Source of the DNA: Symbiodinium sp. CCMP2592
Lineage: Eukaryota; Sar; Dinophyceae; Suessiales; Symbiodiniaceae
Reading direction: 5' to 3'
NCBI GenBank assembly: GCA_905221615.1
Contig: CAJNDT010000009.1
Span: 1-64,000, forward strand
Length of the DNA stretch: 64,000 nt
The position numbers and the translations under genes were made by a program. The stretch's first letter is position 1; every line of letters starts with the position of its first letter. The notes under the pieces were generated by a model, which was not told the DNA's origin, did not search any database, and saw nothing but the letters and a program-made list of their open reading frames with translations. This document shows, one piece after another, positions 48,285 through 58,000 of this stretch.

Positions 48285-50575
48285 TCACTGTCCCGGACCC
48301 TTAGTGCGGAGTCTCTTCCCGGGTCGGTTCGGGGAATCTGCATCCAGAGGCACAACCTGCTTTTCAACCTTGGGCTTGTAAATGAAAAGGCTCTCACCCT
48401 CTGCGATTTCCCGTGGATTCTTCAGGACCGGCAAGTGCACCTTGCTGTCCCTGTGACTCTTGATGTAAGAGAGCTCCATGTTGCCGACCTCCTCGTCGTG
48501 TGTGGTCTGCACCATGAAAGCCGGGTTGGCAAACCCGGGGTCCCCTTCGGCCTTGGGCAGCATCAACATGGGCTGGGACCAAAAGTGAACCCCTGCCAAA
48601 GGCTGCATGATCTCGATGCAATCATCCGGCAGCTTCGTGCCACTCTTCACCTGGAGAGAGCACGGAACCACGATCAACTTGTTCTTGGGAATCTTGCTCA
48701 CGGCTAAGACCTTCTTCTGCGGCTTCAAGTGCATCTCAAGCCGTGAAAGCATAGTGTTTGCTTCATGCTTAGCCTGCAACTCCAACATGTCGAGTGTGAT
48801 CATGGCTTGCATTCGCTGCTTTTCAAGATCAGGATGCTTGCTTGGGGCATACTGCAAGATGTCTTTGAGAAGCACCGGCTCGGGCTTGGGAGTGTAGGTC
48901 ACCCAATCTCCACTCAGAAACACATCCATCACGACTTTGCCTAGAGTGCCATCGATCTGCTTGAGCTGAACCTTCCCAGCTTGGCACCCCGCGATCTGGC
49001 CGGACTGGCCATCGCTCTTCCTCCTATCCGATGGTGAAGCCTGCATCTTGCAGAAGGGTCAGGCCATCCTTCACGGTCCCATCGGGATTGAGTTCCCGCA
49101 TCGTCGTGACTTTTGGGCTTGGGCTACTACCCGACTCGCTTTGCACTGTCATGGCATGCTGCTCCCATGGCGATTCGATGTGCCGGTGGCAGATGCCTCG
49201 CATGATCACAACCACATCGTGTGCCAGGGCCTCTTTCGAAGTGTACTGCTTCACTTCCAGTGGCATCTTCAACACGAAACCGATGAGATGAATGTCTGCC
49301 AAGCTGAGAGCTGTGGAAAGCTCGGGCATTCTCAGAAGATCCGTGCCTTCTGGGAGCTTCTCTACCAACGATCGCCACTGGTGCATGAACCCGTCCGCCG
49401 TGCGAACCTCGCTCAGGAGGTCTTTGTGTAACAGCCTCTTGACATCAGCTGCCTGAGCAATCTCTTTGGCATATGCGAGCTTCACCTGGGCTTCTCGAAA
49501 TTAAATGTCAGATAAACATATATGTGAAAATGTGTGCAACATGCAACAACAAAGCTCAACATGTTCTGTTTCGGAATCACGGGGCAAGTTAATGCCTGGC
49601 CCTGGGGAATTGGTTTGTGCCCTTCACCTCCTGGGAAATCTTGTCCCAGAACTCAGCACCTAGGCTCCGAGTGCTGGGGCTGTGCCGCCTCACGAAGGAT
49701 TCCGTCTCGTCCAACAAGAACGGGATGCGACCGCCCCCGAACTTCAAGGCGAAAGTGTAGAGGTGTGGAAGAGACTTGTGATGCACAGTCTTTCCGGTCG
49801 TCACTCGCTTCTTGATCGTCATGAAGTCAACGTGTTGGTGCTGGGTTGCTTCGAGCATCCACATGCCGTGTAGGCGACGCATCAGCTGCAACTCGTGTTC
49901 GTGGCGTTGAAGAGTGGCGTTTCCCATTCTTTGTACCATCGACATCAGATGTGGCAGACTTGCTGCAGCTTCCTTGGTGATAACTTTCCACGTCACCCCA
50001 TTTTGGGCGGCTTTGTAAAAGCTTTCATCCTTCTTGCGGAGCAGTTCCATGTTGAGACGTCCATCGTGACAAATGCTCTCGTCTCCCTCGTGCTGGATCT
50101 CTTGGGACAGGATCCGCAACACACAATTTGTGTGCGAGCCAGCCAAGCTTAGACACTTGATGGCACTGGGGTCAAAGGTACCCAGCATTCCGTGTGTGGC
50201 TTTGAAGAACTCCACGTTCCAAGTCACTTCGGCTGCAGACTGCACCTCCACCCCGATCGCGGAGACCCGGTCCTCGAGAAAGCCTGCGGCCAAGATATCC
50301 GAAAGCAAATCGTGGACGTCCACGGCATTCACGCCGCTCCCGTCGCGGTTGAGCGGCGATATGCCGATCATCGACGGGTGCAAAGCCATTTTGTACAGCA
50401 GCCCCCGGGACTCCAAGAGTGTGAGGCACTCGTGAACATTCTTCACGAGCCCCTCGCCGTCCTTGGCGGAGTCAAGGATGCTCTCGCACCTTGCGAGAAG
50501 AGCGGCATCCATCGCACCAGCTGGATGGCAAACACCGAAAACCGTGCGGACACACTTGAGCAGCTGATGTGCCAT
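48285..50575 (-). CDS. Three-exon gene at the right end of the large element
   Basis: Exon 1: 50,575 (MAHQLL...; alternative Met MDAALL at 50,512) to 49,628. Exon 2: 49,485-49,075. Exon 3: 49,040-48,285. The introns are 49,486-49,627 (142 nt, gtgaaggg...agcccag) and 49,041-49,074 (34 nt, gtgaaggatg...gatgcag). Both keep frame and remove the apparent overlap of two reading frames at 49,024-49,046. Exon 1 contains ALHPSMIGISPLNRDGSGVN and CLSLAGSHTNCVLRIL, a pattern (HPSNRDG.G.N..DVH) that I recall as a dinoflagellate family. Exon 2 has LRMPELSTALSLADIHLIGF; exon 3 has KIPKNKLIVVPCSLQVKSGT and VHLPVLKNPREIAEGESLF. About 700 residues in total. Function unknown. A GCAGGGCA motif lies 53 bp upstream of the first Met. 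Confidence 0.65.
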
Positions 50576-50627
50576 GAATATAAAGTGCATGTGATTCATG
50601 AATCATGAGGAGCATGCACATGATTCT

Positions 50628-50655
50628 GCCGACGAGCATTGCCCTGCCGACGATC
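50628..50655 (-). promoter_or_regulatory. GCAGGGCA...GCTCG motif at the right end
   Basis: On the minus strand: atcgtcggcagggcaatgct then cgtcggc. It is 53 bp upstream of the ATG at 50,575 and about 400 bp inside the right boundary. Confidence 0.6.
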
Positions 50656-51056
50656 ATGTTTGCATGATATATGCAGCACCCATGCATGCAAGCAGTCTGT
50701 CGCATGTCTCCAAATGCCGCTCTCGCACGTGTTTCATGCAAGTTTGCTCTTTGTCTGGCCAGCTTTCCTGTGTCTTTTCAACACAGCATAAATCCACTTA
50801 CTTGACTTATAAGTTGTCATCCAAATAAATATATTTCATGCATAATCATTTACTAATTACTTATGAACCATTTACCTAAATGTTGTATTTGAAAACGAAC
50901 CATGACAAATATTTATATGTGCTTGATTGCACTTACTATGATATATAAATCACTTACCAAACTTGAAGGAGTTATAACTTGATTTACAAAACTTATATCT
51001 TCAGTTAGCCAACATAATATCTTCTTCAACTGGCATATCCAAATAGTAAACGACAC

Positions 51057-51515
51057 GATCCTTCAAGTATAATATACATATATTTCAACATATACATATA
51101 TATAATATTACATTCGAATTAAAATACTAATTAGTGATTGGCAGCGCGTGCGCCGCGCGCGCGCGCCAACATTTGCAAATAAATTATGAAATAGAATTAA
51201 ATTTTGGTATACATATATTTAATTTGAATACCACTGTGCGCGCGCGCGTGCGCGCGCGCGCGCGTGCGTCCCAGTGCATGGTAATTACGCGTATACAGCA
51301 TTAAGTGTAGAAATATGTAGTGTGTGCATATATGTGCATAATGTATTTGATATACAAATTCGAATCTTAAACCCAGAGCGCGCGCGCACACGAGCGCGCG
51401 CGCGCGAATCCCCGCGCGCGCGCGCGCGCACATATCCCCACGCGCGCGCGCGCAAGCGCGTTCCCGCGCGCGCGCGCCGACGTGTGCGCCAGATATATAT
51501 AATACACATATTTGA

Positions 51516-51546
<31 letters not shown>

Positions 51547-51965
51547 TACATTCGAATTAAAATAGTAATTGGCAGCGCCGCGCGCGCGCGCGCGCCAACA
51601 TTTGCAAGCAAATGATAAAATAAAATTGAAATTTGGTATACATATATGTAATTTGAATACTTATATACGTCTATAGTGCCACTGTGCGCGCGCGCGTGCG
51701 CGCGCGCGCGTCCCAGTGCATATTTACGCGTATAGCATTCAGTGTAGAAATATGTAGCGTGTGCATATATGTGCAGAATGTATTTGATATACAATTTCGA
51801 ATCTTAAACCCAGAACGCGCGCGCGCACGCGCGCGCGCGCGAATCCCCGCGCGCGCGCGCGCGCGCAAATCACACGCGCGCGCGCAACCCCGCGCGCGCG
51901 CGCGCGCAAGCGCGCAAGCGCAAGCGCGCGCGCGCCATTGCGCGCGCGCGCGCGGCGTGCGTGCC
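51057..51965. repeat. Right inverted arm, two tandem ~430-bp units
   Basis: Begins with GATCCTTCAAGTATA, the reverse complement of the left inner end. Unit 1 (about 51,076-51,490) and unit 2 (about 51,500-51,960) each contain attacattcgaattaaaata, gccaacatttgca, tttggtatacatatat, a (CG)n block, cccagtgcat, tgtagaaatatgtag and cgaatcttaaacccag, then more (CG)n. The (CG)n runs reach about 20 bp. Confidence 0.8.
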
Positions 51966-52002
51966 AGGATCGATACTATATAGTTTTAGTACATATAGTA
52001 TA

Positions 52003-52037
<35 letters not shown>

Positions 52038-52354
52038 TATGCACATGCTGCACCACAACTACTATCGCGTGCGCTTTCCCTGCGTGCGTGCACGTGTATA
52101 CGTGCTCGTTGCATGGACTGTGCGCACAGGATACAACACGAATACCACAGTTGATGGCGGATGCGTGCCGCTTGATGTATAGCTGCACTCCCTGGAGTCG
52201 ATGGAAGGCAGAAGTATATCGGCTGCAACACGGACGCAAGTGCAAGTTGTATACGCTTTACTGGAAGCGCACGTGCTTTCAAGTCTCGAATTGTATGCGC
52301 GAAGCACCATTTCTATCGCTAATTAACAGCACTACAGCGTTTTTTCACCACCCG

Positions 52355-52456
52355 AACCGAACGGCACGCGGCCGGATGACACGCGGCACGCGGCCGGATG
52401 ACGGCACGCGGCCGGATGGACACGTGGCCGCTGCCACGTGGCCGGTTAGCCCGTCC
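52355..52456. repeat. CACGTGGCC repeat, copy 3, at the copia truncation point
   Basis: Repeated ggcacgcggccggatgacac and cacgtggccg words, ending gtggccggttagcccgtcct then ggt. This terminal sequence recurs, inverted and slightly changed, at 12,397-12,425. The copia frame starts to match the reverse transcriptase family right after it. Confidence 0.65.
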
Positions 52457-54062
52457 TGGTGATGTTTCTGTTGCCTTCTTTCATGCGGTGGCCACGGGCA
52501 AAATTGCGGTCGTCCCTCCGAAAGATCTCGATCAATCGAAGCTCTGGTACTTGCTCAAAGCCATGAATGGCACACGTGAGGCTTCGCGACAGTGGTCAAA
52601 GCGCGTGTGTGAGGTCATGACGGAGGCAGGTTTCTGGGAGGTTCCAGGAATCCCTGGCCTCTTCTACCACGACGAGTGGTGCGTGACCTTGAGCTGCCAC
52701 GGCGACGACTTTATCGCTGAGGGCGAAAGCGACGATCTGGATCGACTGGATGCGCTGATGATGCAATCCTTTGAGAGCAAGATATTGCCACGGATTGGCC
52801 CTGAGGAGTTCGGAGGCCAGACCACGCATGGCGATCATCTGCACCGCATCATTCGATGGAGCGAGCGCGGGTTCACTTGGGAAGCTGATCCTAAGTACTC
52901 GCGGCAGATCGTTGAGGAGCTCGGGCTTACGGACGCTAAGAGCGCAGACGCCCCATGTTCTACGGAATGTGGGAAAGGCCGCAGGGATCTCGAAGATCCT
53001 TTGGACGCTGAGGCTGCAGCGAAGTTCCGGAGACTCGCTGGTACTGCGCTTTACCTGTCCCAGGATCGCCCGACGATCCAGTATGCCTTGTCGGAAATCA
53101 CCTCTGGCATGGCAAAGCCTACGGTTGAACACGAGCTCAAGCTCAAGCACCTAGGCCGTTACCTTCTGAAGTACCCGAAGGAAGTTTGGCACTACGAGTA
53201 CCAGGAGCAGCCTGAGGAAGCTGTGGTGCTTACGGACTCAGACTGGGGAGCGTGCAAGCGCACGCGTAAGTCTATGTCCAGCTACGCTGAGAGATTTGGG
53301 AAGCATCTCATCGATGCTTCGTGTGCCAAGCAATCGGTGATAGCGCTCAGCTCTGGAGAAGCTGAGTTTTACGCGTTGGTGCGAGGAGCTGCCGCCGGAC
53401 TGCTGACAGCGCAGATCTGGGAACGGATTGGGTTTAAGGGTTTGAAGCTTACCTTGAGAACCGATTCGAGCGCAGCGAAGGGAATCGCGACACGCAAGGG
53501 CTCGGGCAAGGTGAAGCACTTGTCCATGAAGGAGCTTTGGATACAGGACTGTGTTCAGAGAAAGCAGCTTACGGTGCAGAAGGAACCTACGAAGAGTAAT
53601 TGGGCCGACTTGGGCACGAAAGCTCTTTCAGGCTCAAGAGTGACAGAGCTAGTCAAGGGCATGCCTCTCACAAGGGGCTTGGTCATGGCGTGCCTGTTCG
53701 CGTCCTTTGGCGTGGCTACGGGGCAGCCGAAGGAGCGCCAGCTCGAGACTGAAGACGTTTCCTTCTTCATCTACATGCTGATCATCCATATCTTGGCGAT
53801 CCAGACCATTTGGCGATGGATCAAGTTTGCGTTTGTGTGGTGGACCACGCCACGTGTTTCAACGAAGCCGGCCCCTACAGCTGGAGGCCGCGTGGACCGA
53901 CGAGGTCTAGAGGCGAATGCGGGTAGCCCCGTCTACGTCACCCGTAAGGGCAAGAAGTTTCATAGGAGACACTGTAGACACCTGGGCCAAAACCCGTACA
54001 CGTTGCAGAGGGCTGAGGCTACGCAAAGAAGCTTTGGTCCTTGTACAGACTGCAACCCGTGA
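52457..54062 (+). CDS. Ty1/copia-type pol, 5'-truncated (reverse transcriptase end, RNase H, C-terminal extension)
   Basis: A copia polyprotein fragment that lacks gag, protease, integrase and the first part of reverse transcriptase. Seen in order: GDVSVAFFHAV (catalytic Asp of the palm); LWYLLKAMNGTREASRQW; the YVDD position as SCHGDDFIAEG; RRLAGTALYLSQDRP; RNase H with LTDSDWGACKRTRKSMSSY, IALSSGEAEFYAL, LRTDSSAAKGIATRKG and VKHLSMKELW. A typical copia pol would end here. This one continues with a hydrophobic segment FFIYMLIIHILAIQTIW and a His/Cys module FHRRHCRHLGQ...AEATQRSFGPCTDCNP, which looks like an Ada-type zinc-binding fold. Upstream the frame runs into the CACGTGGCC repeat, so the element is broken there. 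No LTR was identified on either side. Confidence 0.9.
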
Positions 54063-55001
54063 GTAGTGCAGGTCAGCTGTCCAGCTCAAGGATTCAGCTG
54101 GCCATGGAAGGGTGTCAGGATATAAAGCATGTTCTGACTACTGCCGTTGTATAGCTGTACTTGGTAGCCCCTTTTGGCACGAGGTGAGTAAAATAAGTAG
54201 CCTGTGCCTGCGGTGTGTGTGGTTTGAGGGTTAACCTAAACCCTTGCATACCTGCTCTAGCCGCCTCGAAGTCTTTATAGAAGGTAGCTACCCTGATGCT
54301 TGAATGGCCCCGTCCCGCCCACCCGGGTTCTGGAAAGCACGAGTTCGTCACTGGGTTCCTTTGCTGCATAGTTTTCTCGTGAATTCTGAACAGAGCGACG
54401 GCTCGCCTGGAGGCAAGCTGGGGAGAGTGGGGCTGAAGCAATGCTTATCGTAGGGCGACTGTTGACCAAACATAGAAATTTCGAAAGTTCACAACAACAA
54501 CAACCTTTAGGGCTAATTATATTTTCGCACGTTTTCTGAACTACGTGACTGCTGGGTCTAGATTTTCAATTCAACACAAGTACATCTTGCTTGGAGCACT
54601 CGGTATTTCGGCATGGCGGCCCAAAATTGTGCAAAACTGTTTCGTTTCTTTTGTCTGGGCGACAGCAACAGCACAGCTTTTTGTTTGGTTTATCGAGTGA
54701 TTCTTTGTTCTTTGGTGGTTTGTTTGTGCCTGGCGAACCTGTTTACAAAAGGCATCACCAAGATCAAGCCGGATGTTCTGTTCGGGCAGGGAGATGACCT
54801 GCATCGAACGAGAAAGTCCCGATAACAAAGACGACGACTTACAGACTGCTGTGAAGCGCCTTGGGGAACAGTTCTGGGTTGTTCAAGTTGGCGGTCACGT
54901 GTCAAGCTTGTTGGTTGGCATGTTGAGATGCTTGTTCGCGCGCTTGCAGCAAGCTCCAGCTCTTGTTCAGTTCGACGATCGTGGTTGAAGCACTGTGAGC
55001 C
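54063..55001. other. Spacer and probable 5' leader
   Basis: I see no coding exon. It contains ttttctgaact- and tttgtttggttt-type pyrimidine-rich DNA upstream of the deubiquitinase start codon, probably its promoter and leader. No spliced-leader relic was found. Confidence 0.4.
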
Positions 55002-58000
55002 ATGGCACACGATGTCCAGCAACTCGTGGACATGGGGTTTGCTTATCCTGAAGCGGAGGTTGCCCTGCGCGAAGCGGGTGGAAACATGGAGCAGGCACTT
55101 GAGCTATTGTTGACCGGTGCGCAGCCAGAACCGGAAGTCGAGGCAAAGCCGGAAAAGGTGGATAAGACAAATCGTTTCAGCCCGTTGGCGGGAGACGCGG
55201 CTCCCACTGACAACGAATGGCCCGAATTGCCAAAGCAGCCCACATCCGGCTATGCGAAAGGGTCTGACAGGCCGCCTGGATTAGATCGTGCTAAAGATGA
55301 CCTCTGCACAGCTTGGGACTTGTCAATGGAGGATTTCTCAACACTTCATGTCTTCTTTGCAGTGCCAGTCTCATGCATATGTAAGCCTCGAACGTAGCAA
55401 TTCAGGATGGACGGCTCGTTTTACTCTTGTCAGTTCTGTCCCTGAAGGACATGGTGCCAACTCCGCAAATGCCGCGACCGCCTGGGCTTCCGTGCGGATT
55501 GTTGAACGTCGGGAACACCTGCCGCTTTTCAGAGATTTTTGTTTGTCAAGTGTTCGTGATGCTTGAGCACTCTGTCGGCATGATGTGTGCGTGAGGTTAC
55601 GTCAACTCACTGCTTCAAACACTTTTTCATGCCGAAGAATTTCGGGATCAACTGCTGCATTTTCGGCCTCTGAGCCTTCCGAAGCCTGAAGAAAGCTGTG
55701 GCGAGGGTGCTTGGATGCAACTCTGCAATTTTGTCGTGTCTCTGTTTTGCTGCAGATGATGTTGGGATGCGACTCAGCCGTGTTTTCTGCGAGGCACCCC
55801 AACTGCTGAGAGTATGGCTGCCGAACGCCGCCGTGAACATGCTTTGCAGCTTGTGCTCGAGCTGAGAAAGCTCTTCGCATACTGTCCCAAGCTTGGAAAT
55901 CTTCCTTCTTTATGTCACGCTCAATGGACGGAACAGAGATGATGTGAGTCAGGTCGTCTGTCTGATCGAAGCTGCGTCAGCCCATCTCAGCTCCTGCACG
56001 AGCTGGTGGATTTACAGGGCCACCAGCTTCCGGTGGGTGGCCAAGAGGACTGGTTCTGCTCTCGACTCTGTCATTGGCATTCGCGGCCGTTTGCAGGATG
56101 TGAGCGAGTTCATGTTGAAATTCGTCGATCAGTTGGAGGAGTGCGGTAGACTTGCAACTGTTATCTTCCCGCTTTCTGGATGATTGCCCGCTGTTGGCCA
56201 GGAGGGAATTGCGTCAGATGCGACCACACAGAAGGAGAGTGCAAATTGGGGGGAGCTACGGTCAAGCCTGCCAAACAGACTCGAAACTCAAAGCTTGACA
56301 AGTGCTCGTGCTACCGAAACTATGCCCCCGCGCCTCCCCCAGCTCTGCAAACAGAGCCTCAGATGAGAAATGAGTCAATGAGCATCACGCGAAGCCCACT
56401 GGTCCCCCTTGTTGATGAGAGCGCAACGAAGCCTCCACCCTACTGCCGTGAAGCTGTCTCTGATTTGAGTTTCTGATCAAAGTTGCGAGGAGGATGACAG
56501 CTCAAGAAGTTCGAAGGCCATCCATGAGCTGCTCTACGGGGAACAGGTGCAAATTTTCTCCTACATCGAAGCGCAGCCCGAGGGTACGGCATCCCCCACT
56601 GGCAAAGTCGCTGCAACGGCCAACACGAAGCCCATCGTCAGCTCAGAACAGAGCGACTTCCTGCAGATCTTCCTGGATGTGAAGCACAAGAATTTGTATG
56701 CAGCTTGGGCAGCGGCGAATGAACAGAGCGTTGACTACACCACGCCGGCGGGCAGCAAGGCGCAGTTCCGAGTCGCTTCTCATCTGCTGTTGGCGGATGC
56801 AGCTTCTGTGCCAGGCACGAGGCCGAACCCGCGTGTGGATCAGAAGACTTCCGAAGCTTCTTTTCTTTCAGCTGCAGCGCGTGGCCTTCGACCCAGAAAC
56901 CAAGGACGGTGAGAAGTGATGCGTGATGTGTGTTCTCTGCCCGTTGCACATGCCTGCAGATGCCAGCAGGAACAGGTCAAGCTCGAGGATGAGTTCGACT
57001 TCGAGACCACGATCTTTCCGGATCGTTTCATGCAGAGGATTCCCCAATCTCGCGTGGTGTGATTCAGTGTGGCTGTCAGAGCCAGTGTGTGTGTGTGTGG
57101 GCAGGAACGAGGCCACCGTGCTGCAGGTGGAGGAGACCGTGCAACGACTCCGTGAACGGAAAGATGAGAAACAGTCGGCTTTGCAATCCTTCCAGCAATA
57201 TCAGGTCGGTAGTCGGCAGCATGATGCCTGATTTCGGTGTAGATCTGTGTAGGTTGCAGATATGATGATCTGGTGTTACTTTGTCTAGACTCGACCCTGG
57301 AGGCTGGAGCAGGTTCAACACATCTACTTCCGGTGACCCAGGTGCTTCGAAGTGCCGCAAGCTGTTTGGAAGCCAATGCTGCCACCCTTCGATCGGGCGG
57401 CAGCCCGCCGGGAGAGCCCAATCCCGGCGATCCTGTTCATTGTGCAGCTCTCACCGCCCTGCGATCAAAACAGGCAGGAGAAGATGCACAGCTTGCTTGG
57501 ATTGAGGCTTGCCAGGCTTCCGAGATTCCGGTGCAAACTCTCCGGGCGTTGGCAGACGAGTGCCAAAGACAGGAGGAACGTTTGCAAGAGGAGATTTGCA
57601 AAATTGACCAAGAGCTCTTGGAGGCCTATTCTGCGTTGCAGAAGGAGCCCTATCATCTCTTCGGCATTTGGGTCCATCAAGGCCAGCAGGCCGAAGCCAG
57701 GTCGGGTCATTACGTGGCCTTTCTGAAGGACTGGCGCCAAGACCGGTGGCTTCGCTTCAGTGACTCCTTCGTTTCGACTGTCAGCTGGGAGGAGGTACGG
57801 AGAGCTGCACTGGGTGGAGAAGGCCAGGGCGATGTCGCAGGGACAACGGGGGCTCAGGCGAAGTCTCGATCCTCTGCTTATGTCCTCGTTTACATGGAGG
57901 CCAAGTTGGCAGAATCTCAACAAGATGCAGACAAAGACATTGAGATCCCTGGCGAGCTTCTGGAGGAGATCCAGAAAGACAACCGAGCACTCCAGAATGA

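Larger units (their letters stand above)
35953..51965. mobile_element. Candidate large inverted-repeat element carrying only minus-strand genes
   Basis: Inverted sequences bound a gene block. TATACTTGAAGGATC at 36,644-36,658 has its exact reverse complement at 51,057-51,071. Farther out, caattactaattagtatt and ctaattcgaatgtaat at 36,258-36,295 match in inverted orientation the aaaatactaattagtgattg region at 51,115-51,143. Both sides continue into alternating (CG)n and (TA)n blocks to about 35,953 and 51,965. All recognisable genes inside read leftward, several are intronless or have micro-introns, and a common sequence motif recurs between them. No target-site duplication could be defined, so the outer borders are provisional; 36,644-51,071 (14.4 kb) is the minimum unit. 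An alternative is a segmental block that happens to be flanked by a dispersed foldback repeat. Confidence 0.55.

Noticed and set aside
35940..51975. A target-site duplication for the large element
   Set aside because: ccttggc on the left and gccagg on the right match only as an inverted pair, and the CG-rich ends make short matches meaningless.
54110..54470. 3' LTR of the copia element
   Set aside because: No direct repeat of this stretch is present upstream and no clear TG...CA ends were found, so an LTR cannot be supported.
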